This document shows, in pieces, positions 37,786 through 47,936 of a stretch of 64,000 bases of DNA. Below the pieces are notes generated by a model that was not told the DNA's origin, did not search any database, and saw only the letters and a program-made list of their open reading frames with translations. The translations under genes were made by a program, and so were the position numbers. Position 1 is the first letter of the stretch. Every line of letters begins with the position of its first letter. The DNA is from Antrihabitans stalactiti (GTDB lineage Bacteria > Actinomycetota > Actinomycetes > Mycobacteriales > Mycobacteriaceae): assembly GCF_012932915.1 (NCBI RefSeq), contig NZ_VCQU01000001.1, positions 868,001-932,000 on the forward strand, given 5' to 3'.

Positions 37786-39342
37786 ATGCTTGCGGCTGGC
37801 CAACTCCGCGTACTGCAGCGGTCGGGACTGATCGATCTACGCCGGCCGTTGACCGCGGCCCGGAAGGCACGCAACGTACGAAAATTCGGCCCTATTGCGG
37901 GTGGTGTCCGCGCCTGCGCGGACGTCTGTCCTGACACCGTCGCCCTCATCGATGCCGACGGCGAGTTGACCTACCGCGAACTCGACGAGCGCACAGACCA
38001 ACTCGCGCGCCGGTGGATGCGCGAGGGAATTGCGCCGACGGGCGTGGTCGCGGTGCTGTGCCGCGACAACCGCACCCTGGTCGAGACGATGGTCGCCACC
38101 GCCAAAATTGGTGCTCGCCTGGTTTTGTTGAACACAGGTTTCAGTGCAACGCAATTGTCCGACGTCGCCGGCCGCGAGGGTGTGACGGCGATCGTCTTCG
38201 ATCCCGAATTAGCCTCTACTGCAGCGGAACTGACCGAATCGTTCGTCCGCCTCGATGCCAGCGCGGTAGTGCGCGAACACGTGGTCGGTCAAGGCCGGAT
38301 TCAGCCGCCCGCGCGGCAAGGCGGGTTCGTGTTGCTGACGGGCGGCACCACCGGGACGCCGAAGGGCGCACCACGCCGCATCGAGTCTCCGCTCGCCGCG
38401 GCCCAGTTCCTCGACCGAGTGCCGTTGCACCGCGGCCGGACGATTCTGTTGTGCGCGCCCCTGTTTCACGGCACGGCGTTGTCCCAGTTCATCCTCGGGT
38501 TGAACTTGGGTTGCACAATCATCCTGCATGGCCGGTTCGACGCGAAACATGCTGTAGCGCAAATAGCCCGGCACCGCTGCGACGCAGTTGTATTGGTGCC
38601 CACAATGTTGCGGCGAATCCTCGATATCGGCGACGACGAGCTCGCTCGTCACGACACATCGTCGCTGGAGATCATCTTCAGCGCGGGCGCGGCACTGCCG
38701 CCAGCACTCGGCGACCGCACCCAACGCACGTTCGGTCCGGTGCTCTACAACTTCTACGGTTCGACGGAAACCGGGACCGCAACCATTGCTACACCTGACG
38801 ATTGGCGAGCCGCGCCGGGCACGGTCGGTCGCCCACCGATCGGGATCACGGTCGCGCTTTTCGACGAAGCTGGGCGCCGCGTCACCCGGCCGGGGGACGT
38901 CGGCACCGTGTACGTCGGCAACTCGATCGCGTTCGCGGGCTACTCCGGCGGCGGCTCGAAGAAGACGGTCGACGGGATGATGAGCACCGGCGATCTCGGC
39001 CACTTCGATTCCGCTGGAAGACTTTTCATCGACGGGCGGGACGACGACATGATAGTTTCCGGCGGCGAGAACGTCTTCCCTGGCGAGGTGGAAGACCTGC
39101 TGTACGGGCACCCGGCCGTGGCCGAAGCAGCGGTGCTCGGCGTTCCCGACGACGAATTCGGCCAACGCCTCGCCGCATTCGTCGTCCGCGGCGGCGATGG
39201 CGAGATCGACGAGGCAGGCGTCCGGGACTACGTGAAGGCGAAGCTCGCCCGTTTCAAGGCTCCGCGCGATGTCGTGTTCGTCGACGAGTTGCCCAGGACG
39301 ACCACCGGCAAGATCGACCGAACGGGACTACGAGCGCTGTGA
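37786..39342 (+). CDS. Acyl-CoA ligase (FadD type, AMP-binding)
   Basis: 518 residues from the ATG at 37786; earlier in-frame GTG starts exist, none with a clear ribosome site. Adenylate-forming motifs: ATP loop LLTGGTTGTPKGAP, YNFYGSTETG, GRDDDMIVSGGENVFPGEVE, and the catalytic Lys in TTTGKIDR. The N-terminal pattern LQRSGLIDLRRP resembles the FadD2-like group of actinobacteria. It activates a carboxylic or fatty acid with CoA. It overlaps the convergent PucR gene by 15 bases. Confidence 0.9.
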   Translation: MLAAGQLRVLQRSGLIDLRRPLTAARKARNVRKFGPIAGGVRACADVCPDTVALIDADGELTYRELDERTDQLARRWMREGIAPTGVVAVLCRDNRTLVETMVATAKIGARLVLLNTGFSATQLSDVAGREGVTAIVFDPELASTAAELTESFVRLDASAVVREHVVGQGRIQPPARQGGFVLLTGGTTGTPKGAPRRIESPLAAAQFLDRVPLHRGRTILLCAPLFHGTALSQFILGLNLGCTIILHGRFDAKHAVAQIARHRCDAVVLVPTMLRRILDIGDDELARHDTSSLEIIFSAGAALPPALGDRTQRTFGPVLYNFYGSTETGTATIATPDDWRAAPGTVGRPPIGITVALFDEAGRRVTRPGDVGTVYVGNSIAFAGYSGGGSKKTVDGMMSTGDLGHFDSAGRLFIDGRDDDMIVSGGENVFPGEVEDLLYGHPAVAEAAVLGVPDDEFGQRLAAFVVRGGDGEIDEAGVRDYVKAKLARFKAPRDVVFVDELPRTTTGKIDRTGLRAL

Positions 39343-40551
39343 TGGGTAGGCGCGATGGACCGTCAATGCGGCGGCGAGCAATCGTGATCCGTGCGCGTCG
39401 CTGGGATCTATGCCGGTGAGCTCGGTGATCCGGTGCAGTCGGTAGGTGAACGTGTTCGGATGAATGTGGAGTTCAGCGGCAGCGGTTTTGCGGTCGAGAC
39501 CGTGCCGCATCAGGACGTCGAGTGCCTCCATCAGATGCGGCTGGTCGAGTACGGGTTCGAGTTGGCGTGCCAACATGTCGCGTGCGGGCCCTGGTCGTGT
39601 CATCTGGTACTCCAGCAACAAGTCCTCGAGCCGGTGCAGGCCGGTCGGGCGGCCGAGCACACGGGCCAACTCGACGACCTCGGCGCATTCCCGCGCCGCG
39701 TCCGGCAATTGCGCCGTAGGCACCGAAAGCCGTTCGACGACATACACGTTCACTCCGAAGCGGCCGGCAAGCGACGTAGCGAGGTCACGCATCGCACGCT
39801 CGCGTCCGTCAACAGCGGCTGGCAACAGCGCCACTCCGCTGCTGCCGTCGAACGTGTTCAGAACAGATGCTCCCGCGATGTCTTCGAGCGCATGCTGGGC
39901 CCAGCGCGCCCACCGTCGCTTCACGATCGCGTCTGCATTTTCCGTCGGCGGCAGACCGGCTCCAGCGAGTATCGAGATCACGTCGTACCTCTCCGCGATG
40001 GCCGCGCCGGCCCTGGCGGCAAGATCGACGGCGGGCTCGCCACGCAGCAACGCCGCACACAGCACTCGTCGCGATTCCCGTTCCAGACCGAAGATCGATT
40101 GCTGCACGTCTACGTACGCGTCGGTGATCGTTGTGGTGAGCATGCCGATGGTCGCGATGAGGTGCGCACCCAACGCCGCAAGGTCTCCGATGTCGCTCGG
40201 CTCCGCCTCCTCCATGATCATCTGCCAGAAGACCTGCAATCCGCCGAGGTAGCCGTCGGTAAGCGAACGCAACGGCACCCTGTCTTCGGCGAAGCTCGTC
40301 ACGAGAACCTCGAGTTTCGACAGGTCCTCCCGGGTGAGCGACTTGCCGTCGTCGATCCGCTGCAGAAACAACGCGGCGTATTCCATCGAGAGCGGAACGA
40401 CGTCGGCGAAATGGTTCGCAGGCATGGCTGCGCCTTCGGGAACGGCGGCGACGCCGGCAGCCAGCGCGGCTTCGACAATCGGGGCGAGCCTCGGCAGCAA
40501 TCGCACGAAGATCGGCGCGTTCGACGAAAGACGTGGCAGCTCGATTGGCAT
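39328..40551 (-). CDS. PucR-family transcriptional regulator
   Basis: 407 residues. An N-terminal sensor-like helical region has TDGYLGGLQVFWQMIMEE, and a central GGDEF-related region covers about 180-290. The C-terminal PucR helix-turn-helix is AAELHIHPNTFTYRLHRITELTG. ATG start at 40551. It converges on the acyl-CoA ligase and is divergent from the esterase gene at 40711, the likeliest targets by position. It is not a close copy of the PucR protein at 36541. Confidence 0.88.
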   Translation of the reverse strand: MPIELPRLSSNAPIFVRLLPRLAPIVEAALAAGVAAVPEGAAMPANHFADVVPLSMEYAALFLQRIDDGKSLTREDLSKLEVLVTSFAEDRVPLRSLTDGYLGGLQVFWQMIMEEAEPSDIGDLAALGAHLIATIGMLTTTITDAYVDVQQSIFGLERESRRVLCAALLRGEPAVDLAARAGAAIAERYDVISILAGAGLPPTENADAIVKRRWARWAQHALEDIAGASVLNTFDGSSGVALLPAAVDGRERAMRDLATSLAGRFGVNVYVVERLSVPTAQLPDAARECAEVVELARVLGRPTGLHRLEDLLLEYQMTRPGPARDMLARQLEPVLDQPHLMEALDVLMRHGLDRKTAAAELHIHPNTFTYRLHRITELTGIDPSDAHGSRLLAAALTVHRAYPSQRS

Positions 40552-40710
40552 GCGGCTGATTGTGACAAGTACCAAACCCGACCGCAACACTCTTCCAATT
40601 CATGCAGAGACTGCGAAGCGTCAGTCATCGATACTTGTGACTGGAGATAGACAGCACTGGCGCTGTCGCGGCCTTGTCGTGCGGGCCGAACTGATCAGGA
40701 GGGCTACAAC

Positions 40711-41715
40711 GTGGTTGCCAAATCCCTAGTTACCGGTCCGCGGAATGCGCGGGAATCGAATCGCGTCGAGTTCGAGGGCGGCAGCGTCGCATCGAAGCTT
40801 CTCGCATCGACCCTTAGTGCGACACTCAAGCCCGCTATCCATCTGTGGGCACTGGCGCCCGGCCTGCCCTGGCCGTATGGGGTGGTCGATCACATCGGCC
40901 GAGTGCTGCGGTCCGTGCCGGGTACCACCCGACGTTCGGCCACCCTGCGGAACTGCTCCGCTGAGACCACACGACCCGCGACCACACGCACCGACCGCTA
41001 CGTCGTCTACATGCACGGAGGCGCGTTCCTCGTCGGCGGTCGCTACCTGCACCGTCAGCTGATTTCGCGGATCGCAGCAGCCCTGTCGTCCGAGGTCGTC
41101 GCCGTCGACTACCGCATGTTGCCGAACCACACCATCGCCGACGGCGTGGAGGACTGTGTCGACGCCTACCGATTCGCCCTCGCCAAAGGCATCCCGCCGG
41201 AGCAGATTGCGTTCATGGGCGACTCCGCGGGTGCATACCTGGTGTTCATGGCCGCAGTCGTTGCCCGTGAGCAGGGCCTGCCGATGCCGGGCGCGATCGT
41301 ATCGATGGCACCGGTGATCGATTTCGACTTACACGCCAAGCTCGACGCCCCGAGCGCGGCAACCGACGCGCTGTTCACGAAGGGCTTTGCGCGGACTATG
41401 CACCGCTTGGTCCTGGACCACTGCCCTATGCCCCACACACGCAGACAGATTGTCGACGAAGACCTGAGTGGCCTCCCGCCGAGCTTGATACAGGTCAGCT
41501 CGACCGAACTGCTGTACCCGGACGCGGAACGCTTGGCTGTCGAACTGGCGAAGGCGGGCGTACCGCATCAGCTGCAGGTCTGGCTGGACCAGGTGCACGT
41601 CTTCCAAGCGGCCGCCTCGATCGTCCCCGAGGCCGCACGCGCATTGACCGAGGTCACCGAGTTCGTCGAGTCGGCATTCGCCGCACACGAAGCGGTCGCA
41701 CGGTCCGTCGGGTAA
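40711..41715 (+). CDS. Alpha/beta-hydrolase, hormone-sensitive-lipase type esterase
   Basis: 334 residues. The oxyanion-hole motif YMHGGAFLVGG and the nucleophile GDSAGAY are characteristic of the HSL/LipR-like family, and the C-terminal VWLDQVHVFQ carries the likely catalytic His. No signal peptide, so a cytosolic esterase acting on short or medium acyl esters is likely. GTG start at 40711 behind AGGAGGG. It is divergent from the PucR gene. Confidence 0.92.
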   Translation: MVAKSLVTGPRNARESNRVEFEGGSVASKLLASTLSATLKPAIHLWALAPGLPWPYGVVDHIGRVLRSVPGTTRRSATLRNCSAETTRPATTRTDRYVVYMHGGAFLVGGRYLHRQLISRIAAALSSEVVAVDYRMLPNHTIADGVEDCVDAYRFALAKGIPPEQIAFMGDSAGAYLVFMAAVVAREQGLPMPGAIVSMAPVIDFDLHAKLDAPSAATDALFTKGFARTMHRLVLDHCPMPHTRRQIVDEDLSGLPPSLIQVSSTELLYPDAERLAVELAKAGVPHQLQVWLDQVHVFQAAASIVPEAARALTEVTEFVESAFAAHEAVARSVG

Positions 41716-41744
41716 CTACGTTGCCGGTAGCTCGTCGCGGGCGA

Positions 41745-42854
41745 TCAGCCTTCCGCGGCGAGCTGCCCACACGCGGCGGCGATTTCCTGGCCGCGGGTAT
41801 CGCGGACGGTGCATGTGACGCCCTGGGCAATGACGCGCCGGACGAACTCGCGTTCCACAGCTTTAGTGCTTGCGTCCCACTTACTGCCCGGCGTTGGGTT
41901 CAGCGGAATCAGGTTGACGTGCACGAACTGTCCAAGCGCCTTGCGTAGCTTCTTCCCCAGCAAGTCTGCGCGCCACGGCTGGTCGTTCATGTCCTTGATC
42001 AAGATGTACTCGATCGACACTCGACGCCCGGACTTGTCCGCGTAATACCGCGCGGCGTCGAGCACCTCGGCGATCGGCCACCGGTTGTTCACCGGGACGA
42101 GCGTGTCCCGCAGTTCGTCGTCGGGGGTATGCAAGGAGACGGCGAGCGTCACCGAAAGCCCTTCGTCCGCGAGCTTGCGGATCGCAGGCGCCAAACCGAC
42201 TGTCGACACCACCACCGACCGCGCCGAAATCCCCAGTCCGTCCGGTGCGGGTGACGTGATCCGACGGACCGCGGCCACCACTCGCTTGTAGTTGGCGAGC
42301 GGCTCCCCCATGCCCATGAACACGATGTTCGACAGCCGTCCCGGACCGCCTGCCACATCGCCGTCGCGAAGGTCCGCAGCAGCCGCGCGGACCTGATCGA
42401 CGATCTCGGCGGTCGACAGATTCCTCGTCAGTCCCGCTTGCCCGGTCGCGCAGAACGGGCACGCCATACCGCAGCCGGCTTGGCTGGAAATGCACAGCGT
42501 CGAACGGTCGGGGTACCGCATGAGGACGCTCTCCAGCAGCGTTCCGTCGTTCGCCTTCCACAGCGTTTTGCGGGTTTCACCGGCGTCGCACATGATGTGC
42601 TTCAGCGGCGTCAGCAACGTCGGGAACAACGCGGCGCCAACCTTGTCGCGCACTGCCGCAGGCAAATCCGTCATCTTCTCGGGATCGGCTTCCAACCTGC
42701 CGTAGTACTGGCGAGCCAGTTGGTCGGCGCGGAAAGCCGGCAGCCCAAGCTCCGTCACCGCGGCTTTGCGCTCGGCGGAATCGAGGTCCGCGAGGTGCCG
42801 CGGCGGCATGCCACGGCGAGGAGCATCGAAGACGAGGGGTACTGGAACAGCCAT
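41745..42854 (-). CDS. rlmN: 23S rRNA (adenine-2503-C2)-methyltransferase, radical SAM
   Basis: 369 residues. The radical-SAM cluster motif [14 protein letters not shown] is seen, with [13 protein letters not shown] (SAM binding) and the conserved catalytic cysteine late in the protein ([12 protein letters not shown]). RlmN methylates A2503 of 23S rRNA and A37 of some tRNAs. It lies in the same cdsA-rlmN order as Rv2881c-Rv2880c. ATG at 42854. Confidence 0.98.
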   Translation of the reverse strand: MAVPVPLVFDAPRRGMPPRHLADLDSAERKAAVTELGLPAFRADQLARQYYGRLEADPEKMTDLPAAVRDKVGAALFPTLLTPLKHIMCDAGETRKTLWKANDGTLLESVLMRYPDRSTLCISSQAGCGMACPFCATGQAGLTRNLSTAEIVDQVRAAAADLRDGDVAGGPGRLSNIVFMGMGEPLANYKRVVAAVRRITSPAPDGLGISARSVVVSTVGLAPAIRKLADEGLSVTLAVSLHTPDDELRDTLVPVNNRWPIAEVLDAARYYADKSGRRVSIEYILIKDMNDQPWRADLLGKKLRKALGQFVHVNLIPLNPTPGSKWDASTKAVEREFVRRVIAQGVTCTVRDTRGQEIAAACGQLAAEG

Positions 42855-42901
42855 AGTGCCTCCAGTGTCCCATTGTGTGGACTCCGAAACCGAATCGTGC
42901 C

Positions 42902-43603
42902 TTACACCACGAATCCGCGCGCCTTGCGTCTGCAGTGAATTCGGTACCGCACATCGAGTGCCAGTCCTGGCGTCTCGGCCAGTGCACGCGCCGCGATTCG
43001 CTTGCTGAATTCGATGCCGAGCACCGCCGCAAGAGCTTCACGGTCCGGGAAAACCCAGCGAGTGTCGACCCTCGTGATGTCGAAACCTGTCGTCAGGAAG
43101 AAGGATTCGGCTGCCTTGGGGCTGTAATGCGGTAGGTCCGTGCACATCCACTCGCCATACGGATGCGCGGTCGCGTCGAGGTCGACGATCACCAGCGCTC
43201 CTCCAGGCCGAAGCACCCGCATCGCCTCCTCGATCCCCGGCGCGGACTTGGGACCGAAGAAGTAAGCGGTCCGAGCATGGACGACGTCGGCGCTCGCGTC
43301 GGGCAGCGAGAGGTCCTCGGCAGATCCGCGGACCACACGAATTCGGTCGTCGTCGCTGGTCCGTCGCTTCGCAGCTTTGACCAGGGGTCGATATGGTTCG
43401 ACGCCCACGACCGTTCGTGCAGAGCCCGCGAAGATCGGGAGGTGGAATCCCGCACCGCAGCCGACGTCGACGACGTCTCGACCTGCCCAAGGCGCAATGC
43501 TTTCGAGTGCGGCGAACACAGCGCCGTCGACGTCCTGGACTTTGTTCTCCAGCTCGTAGACATCTGGCCAGTGCCAGATGTTCGGACTGGGAATCACAGC
43601 CAC
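42902..43603 (-). CDS. SAM-dependent class I methyltransferase
   Basis: 233 residues. SAM motif I is [15 protein letters not shown] (about 43-57), then VVGVEPY, and the motif near [19 protein letters not shown] follows the methyltransferase-11 pattern. The substrate is unknown. GTG start at 43603, 4 bases after cdsA ends, so it is probably translated with cdsA. Confidence 0.88.
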   Translation of the reverse strand: MAVIPSPNIWHWPDVYELENKVQDVDGAVFAALESIAPWAGRDVVDVGCGAGFHLPIFAGSARTVVGVEPYRPLVKAAKRRTSDDDRIRVVRGSAEDLSLPDASADVVHARTAYFFGPKSAPGIEEAMRVLRPGGALVIVDLDATAHPYGEWMCTDLPHYSPKAAESFFLTTGFDITRVDTRWVFPDREALAAVLGIEFSKRIAARALAETPGLALDVRYRIHCRRKARGFVV

Positions 43604-43607
43604 GGCG

Positions 43608-44576
43608 TCATACCAGCGCGGTCAGTACCACCCAGGAGACGAACGCCGAAGGCAGCATCGAATCGAGGCGGTCCATGATTCCGCCGTGGCCCGGCAGCAG
43701 CGTGCCCATGTCCTTGATGCCGAGTTCGCGTTTGATCTGCGATTCGATGAGATCGCCCAGCGTTGCGACGATGACGAGCGAGACGCCGAGCACGACACCG
43801 ATCAGTGAATTCGCGTCGAGGATGAGCGTGACAGTCAGGAGTCCGCCGATGATGCTGAACAGCATCGACCCCGCGAATCCCTCCCAGGATTTCTTCGGAC
43901 TGATCGCAGGCACCATCGGATGCTTGCCGAACAGGACACCGGCCGCGTAGCCACCGACGTCCGAACAGACGACGCCGATCATGAAACACAGCACCTTCAT
44001 TGCGCCGTCGTCCTCGAGGAGCAGCAGTGTCGCGAACGACGCAAGCAACGGCACCCAGGCGGCGACGAAGACAGCGATGGATGTGTCGCGCAGGAAGTTT
44101 CGCGGCGTCGCACGTAGGCCGTGGTCGAACAGCCGCCAGACCATACAGACGAGCGCGGTGCCCGCGAAGGCCCCGGCGACGCCAGTCGGACCGTAGGGCC
44201 AGCTCAACCACACGATGGCCTGGCCACCGACCAGCAACGGAATGCGTGGTACCAGCACGTCGGCCTCGCGGAGCCGTCGTGCGACTTCCCACGTCGCCAC
44301 CGCGATCGCAACCGCGATGACGCCGATCAGCACCTTCGGAACGAACACCAGGATGAGGACCAGCGAGATACCGAGGGTCAATCCCACCGCCATCGCGGCT
44401 GGCAGATTCCGGCCCGCCTTCGACTTCGCGGGAGCAGGTTCAGCGGGTGTCGGATCAGCGGGTACCGGCTCAGCTGGAGCCGGCTCGGCAGGCGTCGACT
44501 CAACCGGGGTTGGCTCGGCCGTCGCCGATTCAGCCGCTGTCGACTCTTCCGACACCTTGTCAGTGGCCACCGTCAT
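43608..44576 (-). CDS. cdsA: Phosphatidate cytidylyltransferase
   Basis: 322 residues. It makes CDP-diacylglycerol in the membrane. The family signature KRELGIKDMGTLLPGHGGIMDRLDS is at the C-terminus (quoted in two parts: KRELGIKDMGTLLPG, then HGGIMDRLDS), and several membrane helices precede it. The N-terminal 60 residues are a low-complexity Ala/Pro/Glu tail with repeated P-A-E-P units. The ATG at 44576 was preferred over a GTG at 44594. It is in the frr-cdsA order seen in M. tuberculosis. Confidence 0.97.
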   Translation of the reverse strand: MTVATDKVSEESTAAESATAEPTPVESTPAEPAPAEPVPADPTPAEPAPAKSKAGRNLPAAMAVGLTLGISLVLILVFVPKVLIGVIAVAIAVATWEVARRLREADVLVPRIPLLVGGQAIVWLSWPYGPTGVAGAFAGTALVCMVWRLFDHGLRATPRNFLRDTSIAVFVAAWVPLLASFATLLLLEDDGAMKVLCFMIGVVCSDVGGYAAGVLFGKHPMVPAISPKKSWEGFAGSMLFSIIGGLLTVTLILDANSLIGVVLGVSLVIVATLGDLIESQIKRELGIKDMGTLLPGHGGIMDRLDSMLPSAFVSWVVLTALV

Positions 44577-44604
44577 AAATTCCCGTCGCTCCACTCGATA
44601 CCAG

Positions 44605-45162
44605 CTAGACCTCTAGCAGTTCGCCCTCTTTGTGCTTGACGAGTTCGTCGATCATCGCGACGTAGCGCGCCGTCGTCTTGTCGAGCTCCTTTTCAGCCCG
44701 GACCACGTCGTCCTCGCCGGCCTCGCCATCTTTCTGGATTCGCGACAGCTCGTCCATGGCTTTGCGACGAACGTTGCGGATCGCAACTTTACTGTCCTCG
44801 CCTTTGGATTTTGCTTGCTTCACCAATTCCCGTCGACGTTCCTCTGTCAGCTGGGGCACGGAGATTCGGATGATGTCGCCATTGTTGGTCGGGTTGACGC
44901 CGAGATCGGAATTACGGATCGCCGTCTCGATCGCGCCGAGCGTCGACTGCTCGTACGGCTTGATGACCACCATGCGGGGCTCGGGCACGTTGATGCTGGA
45001 TACCTGGGTGATCGGCGTCGGAGAGCCGTAATAGTCGATGACGATCCGCGCGAACATTCCAGGGTTCGCCCGGCCGGTCCGGATCGAGCCGAGGTCGTCT
45101 TTCACGACGGAGACGGCTTTCTCCATCTTCTCCTCGGCATCGAAGAGCGCTTCGTCAATCAC
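44605..45162 (-). CDS. frr: Ribosome recycling factor
   Basis: 185 residues, exactly the family length. It releases ribosomes from mRNA with EF-G after termination. Signature regions are [11 protein letters not shown] near residue 30 and the [26 protein letters not shown] helix (cited as [11 protein letters not shown] and VAIRNVRR). The GTG at 45162 behind GGAGGAACG is the start; an upstream in-frame extension would overlap pyrH and is discarded. It lies 19 bases downstream of pyrH. Confidence 0.98.
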   Translation of the reverse strand: MIDEALFDAEEKMEKAVSVVKDDLGSIRTGRANPGMFARIVIDYYGSPTPITQVSSINVPEPRMVVIKPYEQSTLGAIETAIRNSDLGVNPTNNGDIIRISVPQLTEERRRELVKQAKSKGEDSKVAIRNVRRKAMDELSRIQKDGEAGEDDVVRAEKELDKTTARYVAMIDELVKHKEGELLEV

Positions 45163-45181
45163 GGTCGTTCCTCCAAGCGAT

Positions 45182-45910
45182 TCATGACCTGACCAGTGTC
45201 CCGATCTTCTCACCCGACACCGCGCGCGCGATATTTCCTTCGGTGAGCAGATTGAACACCAGCATCGGCATCTGGTTGTCCATACAGAGGCTGAACGCGG
45301 TCGCATCTGCGACCTTCAAACCCTTCTCGATTACCTCGCGATGCGAGATCTCGGTGAACATGGTTGCGTCGGCGTCGAGTTTCGGGTCGGCCGAGTACAC
45401 GCCGTCGACGGACTTCGCCATCAACACCACCTCGGCGCCGATCTCGAGCGCTCGTTGTGCCGCAGTGGTGTCCGTCGAGAAGTAGGGCATTCCCATGCCC
45501 GCACCGAAGATGACGACCCGGCCCTTTTCGAGGTGTCGCCGTGCGCGCAATGGGAGATAGGGCTCGGCGACCTGACCCATCGTGATGGCGGTCTGCACCC
45601 GGGTGTGGACGCCTTGCTTCTCCAGGAAGTCCTGCAAGGCCAAACAATTCATCACGGTGCCCAGCATGCCCATGTAGTCGGACCGGGCGCGTTCCATACC
45701 GCGCTCCTCGAGCTCGGCGCCGCGGAAGAAGTTGCCGCCGCCGATCACCACCGCGACCTGCACACCCGACTTCACCACTTCGGCGATCTGCTCCGCGACC
45801 TTCATCACGACATCGGGGTCGAGTCCGACCTTTCCGCCGCCGAACATTTCACCACCAAGCTTCAGCACGACTCGCGAGAACCCAGATCGGTCGTCAGCCG
45901 GTTCCGTCAT
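45182..45910 (-). CDS. pyrH: UMP kinase
   Basis: 242 residues of the bacterial amino-acid-kinase-fold UMP kinase. The [14 protein letters not shown]-terminal phosphate loop, [13 protein letters not shown] and the [18 protein letters not shown] region are diagnostic. It phosphorylates UMP for RNA/DNA and sugar-nucleotide synthesis, and is hexameric. ATG at 45910. The pair pyrH-frr is a conserved bacterial arrangement. Confidence 0.98.
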   Translation of the reverse strand: MTEPADDRSGFSRVVLKLGGEMFGGGKVGLDPDVVMKVAEQIAEVVKSGVQVAVVIGGGNFFRGAELEERGMERARSDYMGMLGTVMNCLALQDFLEKQGVHTRVQTAITMGQVAEPYLPLRARRHLEKGRVVIFGAGMGMPYFSTDTTAAQRALEIGAEVVLMAKSVDGVYSADPKLDADATMFTEISHREVIEKGLKVADATAFSLCMDNQMPMLVFNLLTEGNIARAVSGEKIGTLVRS

Positions 45911-45981
45911 CGGTCTCCTCGGTGTCCGCAGCGTGAAACGGCCATCCTGGAACTCCCAGGTCGGCCCTCCAACATCCTGCC

Positions 45982-46263
45982 TTACCCGCGACCGAGCGCT
46001 TCCACTAGGAGGTCCTTGACTTCCGCGACACTCTCCTCGATCGACCGAACTCGCGCATTCGTATTGTCGATCTTGCTCCCAAGGCGCTCCTCGACAGCAT
46101 CGAACCGTGCGTCGACCGCATCGAATCTTCCATCGATGACATCAAGGCGCTCGCGTGTTTGCTGACTCAGTGCATTGATCGTGGCAAGCACTGCCTTGTA
46201 GTCAGCCCGGTCGGCTTCGAGAACTGCCAAACGCGCTTCAAGCTCAGCGAGGGTCGCCGTCAT
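45982..46263 (-). CDS. Small coiled-coil protein of unknown function
   Basis: 93 residues, almost entirely predicted coiled coil. It has heptad-like runs including [15 protein letters not shown] and the near-repeats [18 protein letters not shown]. No domain name was recognised. The ATG at 46263 overlaps the stop codon of the upstream gene (ATGA), indicating coupled translation. It lies between tsf and pyrH, where M. tuberculosis has unrelated genes. Confidence 0.7.
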   Translation of the reverse strand: MTATLAELEARLAVLEADRADYKAVLATINALSQQTRERLDVIDGRFDAVDARFDAVEERLGSKIDNTNARVRSIEESVAEVKDLLVEALGRG

Positions 46264-46922
46264 GTTCGAGATCTTACGGCGCACACCGACACCGTCGCAG
46301 GATCTGTCATCACACCACCGACCAGCTGTATCGACCGTCCGGTTCCTCCATGAAACCTTGGATCAAATCGATCGTCGAACTCTCGGTCCAAATCGTGGCG
46401 TTCATGCCGATTCATCACGAAGACCACGTATTCGGTCGGGTGTTTGCCCTCGATTTCCCGGACTCCGACTACGTTGTCCACGACCTCGATGTGCCACCTC
46501 GCGCCATCCTGGCCGCGAGCCTCGATGACACCGTTCAACACGTGGTTGAACGTGAATTGCTCGAATTCGTCAGGATACGTGCGTCCCTGCACCCGCTTCC
46601 GCAACTCCTTCTGCAGCGTCGCGCCTGGCGCGAGAAAGGTCCCAATCAGGTACTCCATCCATCCGGACGACCGGTAGAACTTCTCGGTGCCATCCCACTC
46701 GAGCGCCGCGCCGTCGTCGGTCGAGACCCACTGGCACCACAATCCTGGTTGACCGGCGGCTGGCCAATTCGAGCTCTGTACGTCTGACCTGTCGACGACG
46801 TACGGCCCGCCGCCGTAGGTCTGCCGCCGACTCTTCGCAAACTGCCGCAAATAGGACTGCTCAGCGCTGTTGAGCGGCGGATCGATCCGTACCGATCCTG
46901 TGAACGTAGTCGTGTACCCCAT
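46260..46922 (-). CDS. Conserved hypothetical protein, translationally coupled to a coiled-coil protein
   Basis: 220 residues starting MGYTTTFTGSVRIDPPLN. The middle has WCQWVSTDDGAALEWDGTEKFY, and a later ARWHIEVVDNVVGVREIEG is followed by a basic, Asp/Arg-rich stretch. The WCQW/LEWDG pattern recurs in actinobacterial proteins of unknown role. No signal peptide or membrane segment. ATG at 46922. Its last codons overlap the start of the coiled-coil gene, so the two products may work together. Confidence 0.7.
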   Translation of the reverse strand: MGYTTTFTGSVRIDPPLNSAEQSYLRQFAKSRRQTYGGGPYVVDRSDVQSSNWPAAGQPGLWCQWVSTDDGAALEWDGTEKFYRSSGWMEYLIGTFLAPGATLQKELRKRVQGRTYPDEFEQFTFNHVLNGVIEARGQDGARWHIEVVDNVVGVREIEGKHPTEYVVFVMNRHERHDLDREFDDRFDPRFHGGTGRSIQLVGGVMTDPATVSVCAVRSRT

Positions 46923-47005
46923 ACCTGCGCCTCCCCCGAGTGGTGTTCCTCTTCAACGGGTTTGGACGCGCCGAGTCGGCCGGCGGTTCCATCGGAAACC
47001 ATAAA

Positions 47006-47032
47006 CCCCGCACTCCGGGTGGGAGTGCGGGG
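47006..47032 (-). terminator. Intrinsic terminator after tsf
   Basis: Perfect stem CCCCGCACTCC / GGAGTGCGGGG with a 5-base loop, followed on the minus strand by TTTAT. It sits 23 bases beyond the tsf stop codon and should end the rpsB-tsf transcript. Confidence 0.85.
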
Positions 47033-47054
47033 CTTGGGTTCTGCGGTTCGAGAG

Positions 47055-47879
47055 CTAGCTTGCGCCAACCTCGAAGCGGGCGAAGCGGCTGATGGTGACG
47101 CCGGCTTCGTCGAGCAACGCCTTGACCGTCTTCTTGGAATCCTGCACGGACGACTGCTCGAGCAGCACGACGTCCTTGTAGTAACCGTTGACGCGGCCTT
47201 CGACGATCTTGGGCAGTGCCTGCTCCGGCTTGCCTTCTTCACGTGCGGTCTGCTCGGCGACGCGACGCTCGCTCTCGACGATGTCGGCGGGCACCTCGTC
47301 ACGCGTGACGTACTTGGCCTTCAGCGCGGCGATCTGCATCGCAGCACCACGAGCGGCCTCGGCCGCAGCTTCGCCTTCACCGGTGTACTCGACGAGTACG
47401 CCGACGGCGGGCGGCAGGTCCGATGCACGCTTGTGCAGGTAGATCGCAACCGGACCGTCGTAGGACACGACGCGACGCAGTTCCAGCTTCTCGCCGATCT
47501 TGGCGGACAGCTCGGCAACCGCAGCGTCGACCGTCTTACCGTCGAGCTCGAGCGCCTTCAGTGCGTCGAGATCGGCAGGCTTGGCAGCGGCAGCTGCTTC
47601 GACGACCGACTCGGCGAAACCCTGGAACTCGGCGTTCTTTGCGACGAAGTCCGTCTCACTGTTGATCTCGAGGAGGACGCCACCCTTCGCAGTGACGAGC
47701 CCTTCGGCCGTGGTGCGCTCGGCACGCTTGCCGACATCCTTTGCACCCTTGATGCGCAGTTGCTCGACGGCCTTGTCGAAATCGCCATCGTTGTCGGCGA
47801 GCGCGTTCTTACAGGCGAGCATGCCTGATCCGGTGAGCTCGCGAAGCCGCTTGACGTCGGCCGCGGTGTAGTTCGCCAT
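47055..47879 (-). CDS. tsf: Elongation factor Ts
   Basis: 274 residues. The N-terminal signature [16 protein letters not shown] and the core [11 protein letters not shown] identify EF-Ts, the guanine-nucleotide exchange factor for EF-Tu. ATG at 47879 ([12 protein letters not shown]); upstream in-frame codons extend into the intergenic region and are not used. It is co-transcribed with rpsB, with a strong hairpin between them. Confidence 0.98.
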   Translation of the reverse strand: MANYTAADVKRLRELTGSGMLACKNALADNDGDFDKAVEQLRIKGAKDVGKRAERTTAEGLVTAKGGVLLEINSETDFVAKNAEFQGFAESVVEAAAAAKPADLDALKALELDGKTVDAAVAELSAKIGEKLELRRVVSYDGPVAIYLHKRASDLPPAVGVLVEYTGEGEAAAEAARGAAMQIAALKAKYVTRDEVPADIVESERRVAEQTAREEGKPEQALPKIVEGRVNGYYKDVVLLEQSSVQDSKKTVKALLDEAGVTISRFARFEVGAS

Positions 47880-47936
47880 ATCTGGGCGAGCCTCCATTCG
47901 TATCGAATTCAGAATTAGAAAGTCTGCTAGCGCACT

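Noticed and set aside
44605-45306. Extended N-terminus for ribosome recycling factor
   Set aside because: The extra 48 residues overlap pyrH and have no similarity; a strong ribosome site supports the GTG at 45162.
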